7,444 bases of DNA from DATKZB01 sp035528235 (lineage in GTDB: Bacteria > Planctomycetota > Phycisphaerae > FEN-1346): positions 1 through 7,444 of the forward strand of contig DATKZB010000177.1 of the NCBI GenBank assembly GCA_035528235.1. Reading direction: 5' to 3'. Positions 1-6,062 of this stretch are shown piece after piece. Within the stretch, counting starts at the first letter, position 1. Each line of letters opens with the position of its first letter. The translations under genes and the position numbers were made by a program. Below the pieces are notes generated by a model. That model did no database searches. It was not told where the DNA came from and worked only from the letters and a program-made list of their open reading frames with translations.

Positions 1-67
1 GCGGCCTTCCCAGGCCGCCGCGATGGGGTCTGACGCGTGTTCCTGGCGGCCTAGGAAGGCCGCCAGG
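1..67 (+). promoter_or_regulatory. Paired GC-rich stem-loops upstream of the GH10 gene
   Basis: Two perfect inverted repeats are visible. The first pairs 1-7 with 12-18 (GCGGCCT / AGGCCGC, loop TCCC). The second pairs 42-52 with 57-67 (CCTGGCGGCCT / AGGCCGCCAGG, 11 bp, loop AGGA). The right arm of the first (AGGCCGCC, 12-19) is also fully complementary to the left-arm core of the second (GGCGGCCT, 45-52). The two local hairpins and this long-range pairing are therefore mutually exclusive, the topology of an attenuator. There is no T-run after either stem, so an intrinsic terminator is not supported. They could equally be repeated intergenic elements, or the end of a transcript entering from outside the window. 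The hairpins are certain; any function is inference. Confidence 0.5.
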
Positions 68-121
68 CGGCATGAAATGTGTAGGTTTAACCGGAGGTTC
101 CACGGACTCGAAGGAACGTCT

Positions 122-2314
122 ATGCCTGGTGCGCCCAAGCGGCTGCTCGTCGTGCTGGCGTTGGCGGCCGCGTTGCCGCTGACGGCGGCGAGGCCGTGCG
201 CGGCCCGCGGGACGGGGGGGTTCCTCCGTCAGTGGGCGGCGTGCGGGCCCCTGGAGGGCACGCGGCTCGACACGCCCGAGCTGTCGGCCGACTTCGCCGG
301 GTACCCCGGCCTCTTCGCCGCGGGGGGCGTGTGGTTGCCCGTTGAGACCGAGCCCGAGGGACGGCTCGACCTGCGGGCCCTCTACCCGGGCCCCCCGTCG
401 GGCACCGCGCTGCTGCACGCGTTCTTCGAGATTCCGGCCGACGGGACGTACCGGTTCCGCATCGGCAGCGACGATGCCGTCCGCGTCGACATCGACGGCC
501 GCACGGTCCATCGCAACGACGTGCGCCGGGCGTGGCGGGCCGACCAGGACCGGATCGAGGTCCACCTGGCGCGAGGCTGGCACCGGATGCTCGTCCGGGT
601 GGTCGATTACGGCGGGGAGTGGGCGGTGTCGGTCCGCGCGGCCGACGCCAAGGACCAGCCCCTGGACCTGGCGCACCAGGCGGCGTGTCCCCGCCCGATG
701 GAGGCCGCGTGCCGCCTGGCCGAGGCCGTCACGGTGGGCGAGCGGGCCGACGTGGCCACGTTCCTGGGCGACGAGGTGACCCGCCTCATCGACGACCTCG
801 ACAAGGCGATCCCCCGGCTGGCCGAGGCGCCCGAGGGATACGTCACCTTTGCCGAGTACGAGGGCGCGCGGAACCTGGGCCGGGTGTTCTTCGAGTCGCT
901 CGTGTTGCTGTGGCGGGAGTCCGTGGGGGAGAATCTCGACGCCGAGGCGTTCCGGGCCGCCCAGCACATGGCCACCGAGGCGGCACGCGGGTTTTCCGAG
1001 GTCCTCGCCCAGGAGACCGACCGCATCGCCCGGTCGCTCGTCCGCCAACACCGGGTCTGGGAGACGCTGGGCGGGGAAGCACTCGCGCAGCGAGACCTGG
1101 CGGCGGCCACGCTGGAGGTCGCCGACCTGCTCGCCCGCAGCCGCCGCCTGGCCGCGCGGATCGAGAGCGAACGCATCCAGGCGGCCCGCCTCGAAAACGA
1201 TATCCGCAACTTCCGGCAGCGCGACGTCGCGGTCCGCGTTCTCGACCCGGAGGGCGGGGCCGTGGCGGGCGCCGACGTCGAGATCGTCCAGCAACGCCAC
1301 GACTTCCTGTTCGGCTGCAACCTGTTCGCGTTCCACCGGTGGGACGACGACAAGAAGAACGACCTGTACGAGCGCCGGTTCCGCAGCCTGTTCAACCTGG
1401 CGACGGTGCCGCTGTACTGGTCGGTCATCGAGAAACGCCGCGGCCGGCCCGACTTTGAGCGGCTCGACGACGCCCTGCGCTGGTGCGCCGAGAACGGCAT
1501 CCAGGTCAAGGCCCATCCGCTGCTGTGGGGCAAGACGACCCCGCGGTGGCTGGAGGACCTCTCGGCCGACCAGGCCCGCGATGCGGTGGCCGCCCACCTG
1601 CGCCAGACGATCGAGCGTTACCGCACGTCCGTGGCGTGGTGGGACGTGATTCACGAGCCGGCGGCGCGGCTGCGCATCGGCGCGGCCGAGATCGAGGCCG
1701 CCCAGGCCATGCGGTGGGCCGCCGAGGCCCGCCCCGACGGCGGCCTGCTCGTCAGCGGCGACGATGCCCAGGCCCTGGCCGAGGTCGGCCCGGCGCTGGC
1801 GGCCGCGCGGCTCGACGGCGTCGGCATCACCCTCCATCAGCACGCGGGCGTCTGGCCGCTCGACCAGGTCCGACAGACGCTCGACCGGGCCGCGGCGTCC
1901 GGGCGGCCGGTCCACGTGGCGGCCGTCACCATCCTGGGCGACCCCGAGACGGAGGCCGAACAGGCCGAGGCCGTCCGGCACTTCTACACGGCGGCGTTTG
2001 CCCATCCGAAGGTGGCCAGCATCGTGTGGTGGGACCTCTCGGACCGGTTCGCGTGGCAGAACGCCCCGGCGGGCCTGGTGCGGGCCGACCTGGCACCCAA
2101 GCCGGCCTACCGTGTCCTCGACCGGCTCATCAACCACCTGTGGCGGACCGACGCCGCCGGCCGGACCGACGCCGACGGCACGGTACGCGTGCGGGCCTTC
2201 TTCGGCGCGTACCGCATCAGCGCCCACTGCGGCGGTCGCAAGGCAACCCTCGACGTCCACCTGGGCCGCGACGGTCCCAAGGAAGTGAAGGTCGTCCTGC
2301 CGCCGGCCAGGTGA
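122..2314 (+). CDS. Secreted GH10 (endo-xylanase family) protein with PA14-like N-domain, nucleophile Glu replaced
   Basis: 730 residues. The start at 122 is chosen because AAGGA lies 6 bases upstream and a signal peptide begins there (MPGAPKRLL, then a run of Leu/Ala/Val to about residue 23-28). An earlier in-frame ATG at 23 would bury this signal. Order: signal peptide; a beta-rich PA14-like sandwich, about 34-180, with YRFRIGSDDAVRVDIDG from Y110; a helical, partly coiled stretch to about 366; a short Ig-like strand region (VRVLDPEGGAVAGADV, from about 370); the GH10 barrel, about 395-670; and a beta-rich tail, 672-730. GH10 landmarks are FGCN (397-400), KAHPLLW (H465, W469), WWDVIHEP with acid/base E512, LHQH (H572, H574) and WWDLSD (W636-W637). 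Active GH10 enzymes cleave beta-1,4-xylan with two Glu residues. Here the nucleophile position of the HxTE motif reads HVAAV, with Ala601, and the Asn before the acid/base is His511. The fold is confident; xylanase activity is doubtful, and a binding or regulatory role is possible. It converges on lysA. Confidence 0.85.
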   Translation: MPGAPKRLLVVLALAAALPLTAARPCAARGTGGFLRQWAACGPLEGTRLDTPELSADFAGYPGLFAAGGVWLPVETEPEGRLDLRALYPGPPSGTALLHAFFEIPADGTYRFRIGSDDAVRVDIDGRTVHRNDVRRAWRADQDRIEVHLARGWHRMLVRVVDYGGEWAVSVRAADAKDQPLDLAHQAACPRPMEAACRLAEAVTVGERADVATFLGDEVTRLIDDLDKAIPRLAEAPEGYVTFAEYEGARNLGRVFFESLVLLWRESVGENLDAEAFRAAQHMATEAARGFSEVLAQETDRIARSLVRQHRVWETLGGEALAQRDLAAATLEVADLLARSRRLAARIESERIQAARLENDIRNFRQRDVAVRVLDPEGGAVAGADVEIVQQRHDFLFGCNLFAFHRWDDDKKNDLYERRFRSLFNLATVPLYWSVIEKRRGRPDFERLDDALRWCAENGIQVKAHPLLWGKTTPRWLEDLSADQARDAVAAHLRQTIERYRTSVAWWDVIHEPAARLRIGAAEIEAAQAMRWAAEARPDGGLLVSGDDAQALAEVGPALAAARLDGVGITLHQHAGVWPLDQVRQTLDRAAASGRPVHVAAVTILGDPETEAEQAEAVRHFYTAAFAHPKVASIVWWDLSDRFAWQNAPAGLVRADLAPKPAYRVLDRLINHLWRTDAAGRTDADGTVRVRAFFGAYRISAHCGGRKATLDVHLGRDGPKEVKVVLPPAR

Positions 2315-2354
2315 GAGGCACGCGGGGAAGGGGGGTACCGGCGCCCTGGTCTCA

Positions 2355-2371
2355 CGGCCGGGACCCGGCCG
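2355..2371. terminator. Stem-loop between convergent genes, possible bidirectional terminator
   Basis: CGGCCGG (2355-2361) pairs with CCGGCCG (2365-2371) around a 3-base loop. It sits in the 60-bp gap where the GH10 gene and lysA meet tail to tail, the expected place for a shared terminator. No T-run follows on either strand, so it would need a factor, or it may only protect RNA 3' ends. The hairpin is seen; its role is inferred. Confidence 0.35.
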
Positions 2372-2374
2372 GGG

Positions 2375-3667
2375 TCAGACGTCTTGCTCCGGCGCGACGA
2401 GGTCTTCGTACGTGCCGCGCCGCCGGATGAGCCGGGTCTGGGCCCCGTCGACCAGCACCTCGGCCGGGCGCGGAAACGCGTTGTACTCCGACGCCATCGA
2501 CATGCCGTACGCCCCGGCGCTGAAGACGGCCAGGTACCCTCCGCGCACCACCGGCGGCAGGTGACGGTCTTTCGCGAAGAAGTCCGACGACTCGCAGATG
2601 GGGCCCACCACGTCGACCACCTCGGTGCCGGGGAAGGCCTCGTCGCGTGTCCGCTGCCGGGGCGCGAACGCCTCGCCCGGGTCCACCGGCCAGACGTGAT
2701 GATAGGACCCGTACAGCGCCGGCCGGATGAGATGGTGCATGCCGCTGTCGCACAGGAGGAACTTGCGGTCGCCGCCCCGCTTGACGTACTGGACCTGGGT
2801 GACCAGGATGCCGGCGTTTCCGGCGATGAAGCGGCCGGGTTCCATGATGATCTGAAGGTCGCGGCCCCGCAGGATGGGCACGATGGCCTGGGCGAAGGCG
2901 TCGGCGTCCAGGGCCTTGCCGCCCTCGTACTCGGCGCCGAAGCCGCCGCCGAAATCCAGCGTCGTAATCGTCAGGCCGGCCCCGCGGAGGCGCTCGACCA
3001 GGTCCACGATCTTCTCAAGGGCCTGGACGTACGGTTCGACCGTGGTAATCTGCGACCCGATGTGGGCCTGGACGGCCTCGAGCGCCACGTGCCGGGCGCC
3101 GTCCGAGGCCGAGAAGTCGCGGAAAACCTGCTCGGCCCGTTCCAGGTCGACGCCGAACTTGGTCTCTCGCTTGCCGGTCGAGACGTACCGGTGGGTCTTG
3201 GGGTCGACGTCGGGGTTGACGCGCAGCGCCGCCCGTGCCGGCCGTCGGGACTCGGCGGCCAGTCGGGCGAGGTTCTGAAGTTCCTCCTCGCTCTCGACGT
3301 TGAAGAGACGGATGTCCCGGTCGAGGGCGAAGCGGATCTCGGCGTCGGTCTTGGCGACGCCCGCGTAACAACACCGGCCGGGGTCGCCGCCGGCCGCCAG
3401 GACGCGGTACAGTTCGCCGCCCGAGACGATGTCGAACCCGCTGCCCTCGTCCTTCAGCAAGCGCAGGATGTGGACGTTCGAGCAGACCTTCACCGAGTAA
3501 CAGATGAGGGGGTCCAGGGCCGCGAACGCCGACGCAAGTTGCCGGTAGTGCCGCCGGAACGTCCCGGCGCTGTAGAGGTACAGGGGCGTGCCGAAGCGGC
3601 GGGCCAGGTCGGCCACGGCCGCGTCCTCGCAGTACAGCCGCCCCTCGCGATAGCGGAACAGGTCCAT
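2375..3667 (-). CDS. lysA: Diaminopimelate decarboxylase
   Basis: 430 residues, the usual length for LysA. It decarboxylates meso-diaminopimelate to L-lysine, the last step of the DAP pathway, using pyridoxal phosphate in the cytoplasm. It is a fold-III (alanine racemase-like) enzyme. Visible motifs in order: YSVKVCSN with the PLP-binding lysine K60; GSGFDIVSGGEL (75-86); HIGSQI (202-207); the phosphate-binding GGGFG (240-244); EPGR (276-279); RPALYGSYH near 315-323; CESSD with active-site C358, where the usual form is CESGD; and AGAYGMSM with Y387. The start is chosen because the reading frame upstream only continues through the promoter region and antisense to the next gene, and because GAGGGA lies 6 bases before ATG. 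The lysine motif departs from the common YAVKAN form. A related decarboxylase of the same fold (for example carboxynorspermidine or ornithine type) is less likely, given the CES motif and overall match. It is transcribed alone from a near-consensus promoter. Confidence 0.93.
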   Translation of the reverse strand: MDLFRYREGRLYCEDAAVADLARRFGTPLYLYSAGTFRRHYRQLASAFAALDPLICYSVKVCSNVHILRLLKDEGSGFDIVSGGELYRVLAAGGDPGRCCYAGVAKTDAEIRFALDRDIRLFNVESEEELQNLARLAAESRRPARAALRVNPDVDPKTHRYVSTGKRETKFGVDLERAEQVFRDFSASDGARHVALEAVQAHIGSQITTVEPYVQALEKIVDLVERLRGAGLTITTLDFGGGFGAEYEGGKALDADAFAQAIVPILRGRDLQIIMEPGRFIAGNAGILVTQVQYVKRGGDRKFLLCDSGMHHLIRPALYGSYHHVWPVDPGEAFAPRQRTRDEAFPGTEVVDVVGPICESSDFFAKDRHLPPVVRGGYLAVFSAGAYGMSMASEYNAFPRPAEVLVDGAQTRLIRRRGTYEDLVAPEQDV

Positions 3668-3710
3668 GTTGCGTCCCTCGGCGACGGAGACGTCGCTCGT
3701 CGAAGCCGAT

Positions 3711-3739
3711 AGTCTAGGCAGGCCCCGGCGCCCTGTCAA
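3711..3739 (-). promoter_or_regulatory. Sigma70-type promoter of lysA
   Basis: On the minus strand a perfect -35 box TTGACA (3739-3734) is followed after exactly 17 bases by TAGACT (3716-3711), which matches 4 of 6 positions of TATAAT. Transcription would begin near 3704, leaving a leader of roughly 37 bases that carries GAGGGA before the lysA start. The match is by eye, but the spacing and position fit well. Confidence 0.65.
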
Positions 3740-3910
3740 GCCGGCCGCGGCGTGCAGGGGGGCGGGCGGGGGCCTTGGCAGTGCCTGGCGACCTGGCCGA
3801 ATGTCCACGGATTCGTCCCGATTTTGCTTGCAGGTCTCCCGCTGCCGCAGTATCTGCGAGCGTTCGACCGGCCCCCTGACCGGGGAGCCTGGATCTTGAA
3901 AGGAGCCGTC
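3740..3910 (+). other. Divergent spacer and leader of the isomerase-like gene
   Basis: This stretch must carry the promoter for the plus-strand gene at 3911, but I see no good sigma70 match. The best pairs, TTGGCA (3775-3780) with GAATGT (3799-3804) and TTGCAG (3828-3833) with TATCTG (3851-3856), are poor. A small hairpin lies just before the ribosome binding site: CCCC (3873-3876) with GGGG (3882-3885), extended after a bulge by GGC (3870-3872) with GCC (3887-3889). It could influence translation initiation. No small gene or RNA family is recognised. Confidence 0.3.
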
Positions 3911-4720
3911 ATGGAAGTCGGATTCCTCACCGCGTGCATGGGCAAGACGCCCATCGAAGAGATCATCGCCTGGGCCGGCGCCAATGGCGTCCGGAAACTG
4001 GAGATCCCGCCCGGGCATTTGGGCGAGGATACGCCCCAGCGCGACGAGGTCCTCGCCAAGGCCCTCGCGAAGGCGGGCGTGGCCCTTTCGAGCATCGCCG
4101 CGTACGACGGCGGCCTGCTGAAGGACCCCAAGAAGGGCCTGGCCGACCTGAAGGCCGCCATCGACCGGTGCGTCCGCCTGGGCACCGACACGTGCTGCGC
4201 GCTGGCCGGCATCGCCCCCCAGGGCATGAGCCGCGAGGACGCCATCGACGGCCCGTTCACCGACATCTTCGGCCCGGCCTGCGAGCACGCCGCCGGCAAA
4301 GGCGTCAAGGTGGCCCTGGAAAACTGGTACGCCACGCTCATCATGCACTTCGACCACTGGGACCGCGTGCTGGAACGCGTGCCGGCGACCAACCTGGGGT
4401 TTAACTACGACCCGTCGCACCTTCTGTGGCAAGGCATCGACTACCTGGCGGGCGTCGAGACGTACGCGTCGCGCATCTTCCACACCCACGCCAAGGATAC
4501 CGAGGTGCGCGACGAAGTGGTGCGGCGCGTGGGCGTGGACGGCCCGGATTGGTGGCGGTACTGCATCCCCGGCCAGGGCCGCGTGAAGTGGGGCGAGTAC
4601 GTCGCGCGCCTCCGGCGGATCGGGTACGACGGCGTCCTCTCGATCGAACACGAGGACGGTTTCATTCCGCCCAAGGACGGCGTCCTGCTGGGTAAGAAAT
4701 ACCTCGAGCAGTTCATTTAA
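3911..4720 (+). CDS. Sugar phosphate isomerase/epimerase-like TIM barrel (xylose isomerase-like / AP endonuclease 2 family)
   Basis: 269 residues, a normal length for this single-domain family. AGGAG lies 5 bases before the ATG at 3911, which fixes the start; the frame is open further upstream, but without a comparable site. Members are cytoplasmic metal-dependent enzymes that isomerise, epimerise or dehydrate sugars and inositol derivatives. The expected metal ligands can be read: E137 in VALEN, D167 and H170 in FNYDPSH, H193 in HTHAKD, and E246 in SIEHED. The N-terminus (MEVGFLTACMGKTPIEEII) is the first barrel strand and helix, and EIPPGH (31-36) lies at the second strand. The C-terminal part, with GQGRVKWGEYVARLRRIGYDG, is typical of the family. 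The substrate cannot be told from sequence. It is divergent from lysA, with no operon partner on its strand until the TA module, which has its own promoter. A heptamer tract begins directly after the stop codon. Confidence 0.88.
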   Translation: MEVGFLTACMGKTPIEEIIAWAGANGVRKLEIPPGHLGEDTPQRDEVLAKALAKAGVALSSIAAYDGGLLKDPKKGLADLKAAIDRCVRLGTDTCCALAGIAPQGMSREDAIDGPFTDIFGPACEHAAGKGVKVALENWYATLIMHFDHWDRVLERVPATNLGFNYDPSHLLWQGIDYLAGVETYASRIFHTHAKDTEVRDEVVRRVGVDGPDWWRYCIPGQGRVKWGEYVARLRRIGYDGVLSIEHEDGFIPPKDGVLLGKKYLEQFI

Positions 4721-4762
4721 GACGAATAACGAATGTCGAACAAGGAATGATGAATGATGAAC
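4721..4762 (+). repeat. Six-unit degenerate heptamer tract (NNNGAAY) abutting a stop codon
   Basis: Read in steps of seven from the base after the TAA at 4718-4720, six consecutive units have GAA at positions 4-6 and a pyrimidine at position 7. The first is GACGAAT (4721-4727) and the last GATGAAC (4756-4762). Local base composition is far more AT-rich than the surroundings. The phase is perfect although the first three bases of each unit vary. It resembles in kind the heptamer repeats (STRR) known from cyanobacteria, with a different sequence. Function is unknown. Confidence 0.75.
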
Positions 4763-4776
4763 GGCGGCGCGCCGCC
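4763..4776 (+). terminator. 14-bp GC palindrome, possible transcript end of the isomerase-like gene
   Basis: GGCGGCGCGCCGCC is a perfect palindrome that can fold as a 5-bp stem with a CGCG loop. It lies 42 bases past the isomerase-like stop codon, directly after the heptamer tract. There is no T-run, so an intrinsic terminator is only a weak inference. Confidence 0.3.
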
Positions 4777-4842
4777 CGCGGTCGGCCCCAAGGCGGGTGC
4801 CGTGTCGGCGGTGAGGGATCGCAGGCGCTGCGCCCACGCGGC

Positions 4843-4870
4843 TTGACCGTCCGCGCCCAGCGGGTATAAT
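4843..4870 (+). promoter_or_regulatory. Strong sigma70-type promoter of the toxin-antitoxin operon
   Basis: TTGACC (4843-4848, 5 of 6 matches to TTGACA) and a perfect TATAAT (4865-4870) are separated by 16 bases. Transcription should start near 4877, about 32 bases before the antitoxin ATG. TA promoters are commonly repressed by their own complex, but I see no clear operator palindrome here. Confidence 0.75.
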
Positions 4871-4908
4871 GAGGCCGTGGGGCGTACGGGCGAGGGTGGA
4901 GGTTCGGC

Positions 4909-5133
4909 ATGACGGTCAGAGACTTGGCCAAGCGGGCGCTGCAACTGCCCGCCCGGCAACGGGCGCGGCTTGCGAAGCGCCTGCTGCGCAGCCTCGATGA
5001 AGGCCGGGAACCGGACGTCCTGGACGCCTGGGTCCAGGAGGCCGAGCGACGGTACCGGGCTTACAGGCAAGGCAAGACCACCAGCCGGCCTGCGGTCGAG
5101 GCTCTGCGCGACCTCTGGCGCCAACTGCGATGA
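4909..5133 (+). CDS. Addiction module antidote, TIGR02574-like
   Basis: 74 residues, typical for this small antitoxin family. The start is supported by GGAGG (4898-4902), 6 bases upstream. The protein is mostly helical and charged. An N-terminal helix (RDLAKRALQLPARQRARLAKRLLRSLDE, residues 4-31) matches the family pattern of a leucine-rich helix ending in SLDE. It is followed by DAWVQEAERRYRAYRQGK (39-56), containing the family's W..EAERR...GK signature. The C-terminal part would wrap the toxin. No DNA-binding domain is obvious, so autoregulation, if any, may need the complex. The stop overlaps the toxin start by 4 bases (ATGA at 5130-5133), indicating translational coupling. Family assignment is from pattern recognition only. 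Confidence 0.82.
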   Translation: MTVRDLAKRALQLPARQRARLAKRLLRSLDEGREPDVLDAWVQEAERRYRAYRQGKTTSRPAVEALRDLWRQLR

Positions 5134-5426
5134 AACCTGTCTCGCTGCTCGCCGAGGCCGAGAATGAGGTAACGGAGGCAGCGGCGTTCTACGAGTCCTG
5201 CGCCAAGGGGCTGGGCCGCGCGTTCGCCAACGAAGTAGCCAAGGCCTTCCGAAGCATCGCTTCGCGTCCACAGGCGGCGCCGGTGGTGCGCGGCCACGTG
5301 CGGCGGAAACTGGTCGCCCGGTTCCCTTACGCCGTCCTCTTCCGCCACGACCCGGATGAGATCGTGGTGCTGGCAGTCATGCATGGACACCGCCGGCCGG
5401 GCTACTGGAAGGACCGCTTGAAGTGA
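5130..5426 (+). CDS. RelE/ParE-superfamily toxin
   Basis: 98 residues, the usual size of this toxin superfamily. RelE-type members cleave ribosome-associated mRNA and ParE-type members poison DNA gyrase; sequence alone does not separate them here. The pattern is typical of the ParE-like branch paired with TIGR02574 antidotes. An N-terminal strand and helices (LLAEAENEVTEAAAFYES, with GLGRAFANEV after it) are followed by a basic strand (VVRGHVRRKLVARFPYAVLF, 52-71, with R54, R58, R59 and K60), then a hydrophobic strand DEIVVLAVMHGHRRPGYWKDRL (76-97). The start codon lies within the antitoxin's stop (4-base overlap), so toxin translation is expected to depend on antitoxin translation. It is intact, with no frameshift. 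It sits next to a low-GC orphan gene, suggesting an accessory region. Confidence 0.85.
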   Translation: MKPVSLLAEAENEVTEAAAFYESCAKGLGRAFANEVAKAFRSIASRPQAAPVVRGHVRRKLVARFPYAVLFRHDPDEIVVLAVMHGHRRPGYWKDRLK

Positions 5427-5428
5427 TT

Positions 5429-5448
5429 GCCCGTTTTAGGGCTTTGTT
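5429..5448 (+). terminator. Weak intrinsic-terminator-like hairpin after the toxin gene
   Basis: GCCC (5429-5432) and GGGC (5439-5442) form a 4-bp stem around GTTTTA, followed by TTTGTT. It starts 3 bases after the toxin stop. The stem is short and the T-run interrupted, so termination may be partial. Confidence 0.3.
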
Positions 5449-5477
5449 GGGCGTGAACGGAACGCGAGTGGTATAGC
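5447..5477 (+). promoter_or_regulatory. Possible promoter of the orphan gene
   Basis: TATAGC (5472-5477) matches 4 of 6 bases of the -10 consensus. The only -35 candidate, TTGGGC (5447-5452), is 19 bases away, longer than ideal. A 10-bp palindrome AGCGATCGCT (5475-5484) overlaps the -10 box and could be an operator or chance. The gene may instead be read from the TA promoter. Confidence 0.25.
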
Positions 5478-5499
5478 GATCGCTCGTGGGAGGCCGGAA

Positions 5500-6057
5500 A
5501 TGTCGGAGAACGAGAGTCGCCCGTGTCGCGAGTTCGCAAGAGCCCTGTTGATGCTCCGCACAAGAGGCTCTGCCAACTGCCCCCTAATGCAGTATGTCCT
5601 GAAGCGATACGGACGCGCCACAAGCGAGAACATCAACCCTCTCGGCGCTCAGATGCGCACATTCCACTTCTACATGTGGTGCGCTAGGCGCGTGATATTC
5701 TCCTATTGCTGCGACCATTCTGCGTATAGCCACATACTGATCGCGTACGACGACGAGGTGAGGGGCGTCGTCTGCCAACTGTGCCAGGGCGATGAATCTT
5801 GCGCCCAATCCGGGCTTGGCGTGCTGCAGCAGGTGTTCGCGGACTTCGACGAGGCCATTAAGAGGGATGATCACCCGGGCTGGGTGCATTGGCTTGGTAG
5901 TTCGGTCCTTGATTATATTAATGATGGGCCTTCGGACCGGGGCGTGGATCCGGTTGATTGGATGCTTGCATCGACGCTCCCCGCCAAGGTACTCACAGCA
6001 GTACATGAGGAAAGTAAGCCGCTGCTGCAAAAACACCTCGGTATCCGGGCGCTATAA
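5500..6057 (+). CDS. Hypothetical protein, Cys-containing, low-GC orphan
   Basis: 185 residues; I do not recognise a family. GGGAGG (5488-5493) lies 6 bases before the ATG, a strong reason to accept it as a real gene. No signal peptide or clear membrane span is seen. It has eight cysteines (9, 27, 61, 70, 71, 92, 95, 101), including CC at 70-71 and CxxC at 92-95, plus several His residues. A metal site is conceivable but not shown. The middle (RTFHFYMWCARRVIFSYCCD, 53-72) is aromatic and hydrophobic; the C-terminal half is acidic and Trp-containing (HPGWVHWLGSS, DPVDWML). Base composition is about 50-62% GC in the lines I counted, against about 70% around it, and it uses codons such as AGA, ACA, CTA and TAT that neighbours avoid. 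This points to acquisition from elsewhere. It lies 73 bases after the toxin, on the same strand. It could be a cargo gene of the TA-bearing insertion; function unknown. Confidence 0.72.
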   Translation: MSENESRPCREFARALLMLRTRGSANCPLMQYVLKRYGRATSENINPLGAQMRTFHFYMWCARRVIFSYCCDHSAYSHILIAYDDEVRGVVCQLCQGDESCAQSGLGVLQQVFADFDEAIKRDDHPGWVHWLGSSVLDYINDGPSDRGVDPVDWMLASTLPAKVLTAVHEESKPLLQKHLGIRAL

Positions 6058-6062
6058 CGTTA

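Noticed and set aside
23..121. Upstream in-frame ATG at 23 as the start of the GH10 gene
   Set aside because: It would add 33 basic residues ahead of a clear signal peptide, runs through the strong stem-loop, and lacks the well-spaced ribosome binding site seen before 122.
607..1533. Minus-strand open frame of 308 codons within the GH10 gene
   Set aside because: The translation is Ser/Arg/Ala-rich low-complexity sequence typical of antisense frames in GC-rich DNA, and the opposite strand has a recognised domain here.
2384..3712. Long plus-strand open frame opposite lysA
   Set aside because: It mirrors lysA codon structure, has no recognisable motifs and no fitting ribosome binding site. It is a GC-driven antisense shadow.
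3668..4837. The lysA frame stays open on the minus strand for another 390 codons
   Set aside because: It runs antisense through the promoter region and the whole isomerase-like gene. High GC removes stop codons, and the translation shows no family pattern until the lysA start.
4721..4908. Small peptide encoded in the AT-rich tract after the isomerase-like gene
   Set aside because: The frames give only repeat translations with no ribosome binding site; 7-bp phasing cycles through all three frames, which argues against coding.
5584..6036. Minus-strand open frame opposite the low-GC orphan gene, considered as an alternative gene
   Set aside because: The plus-strand frame has a strong, correctly spaced GGGAGG and runs the full length of the low-GC segment. 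The minus-strand frame has no comparable start signal or recognised motif.
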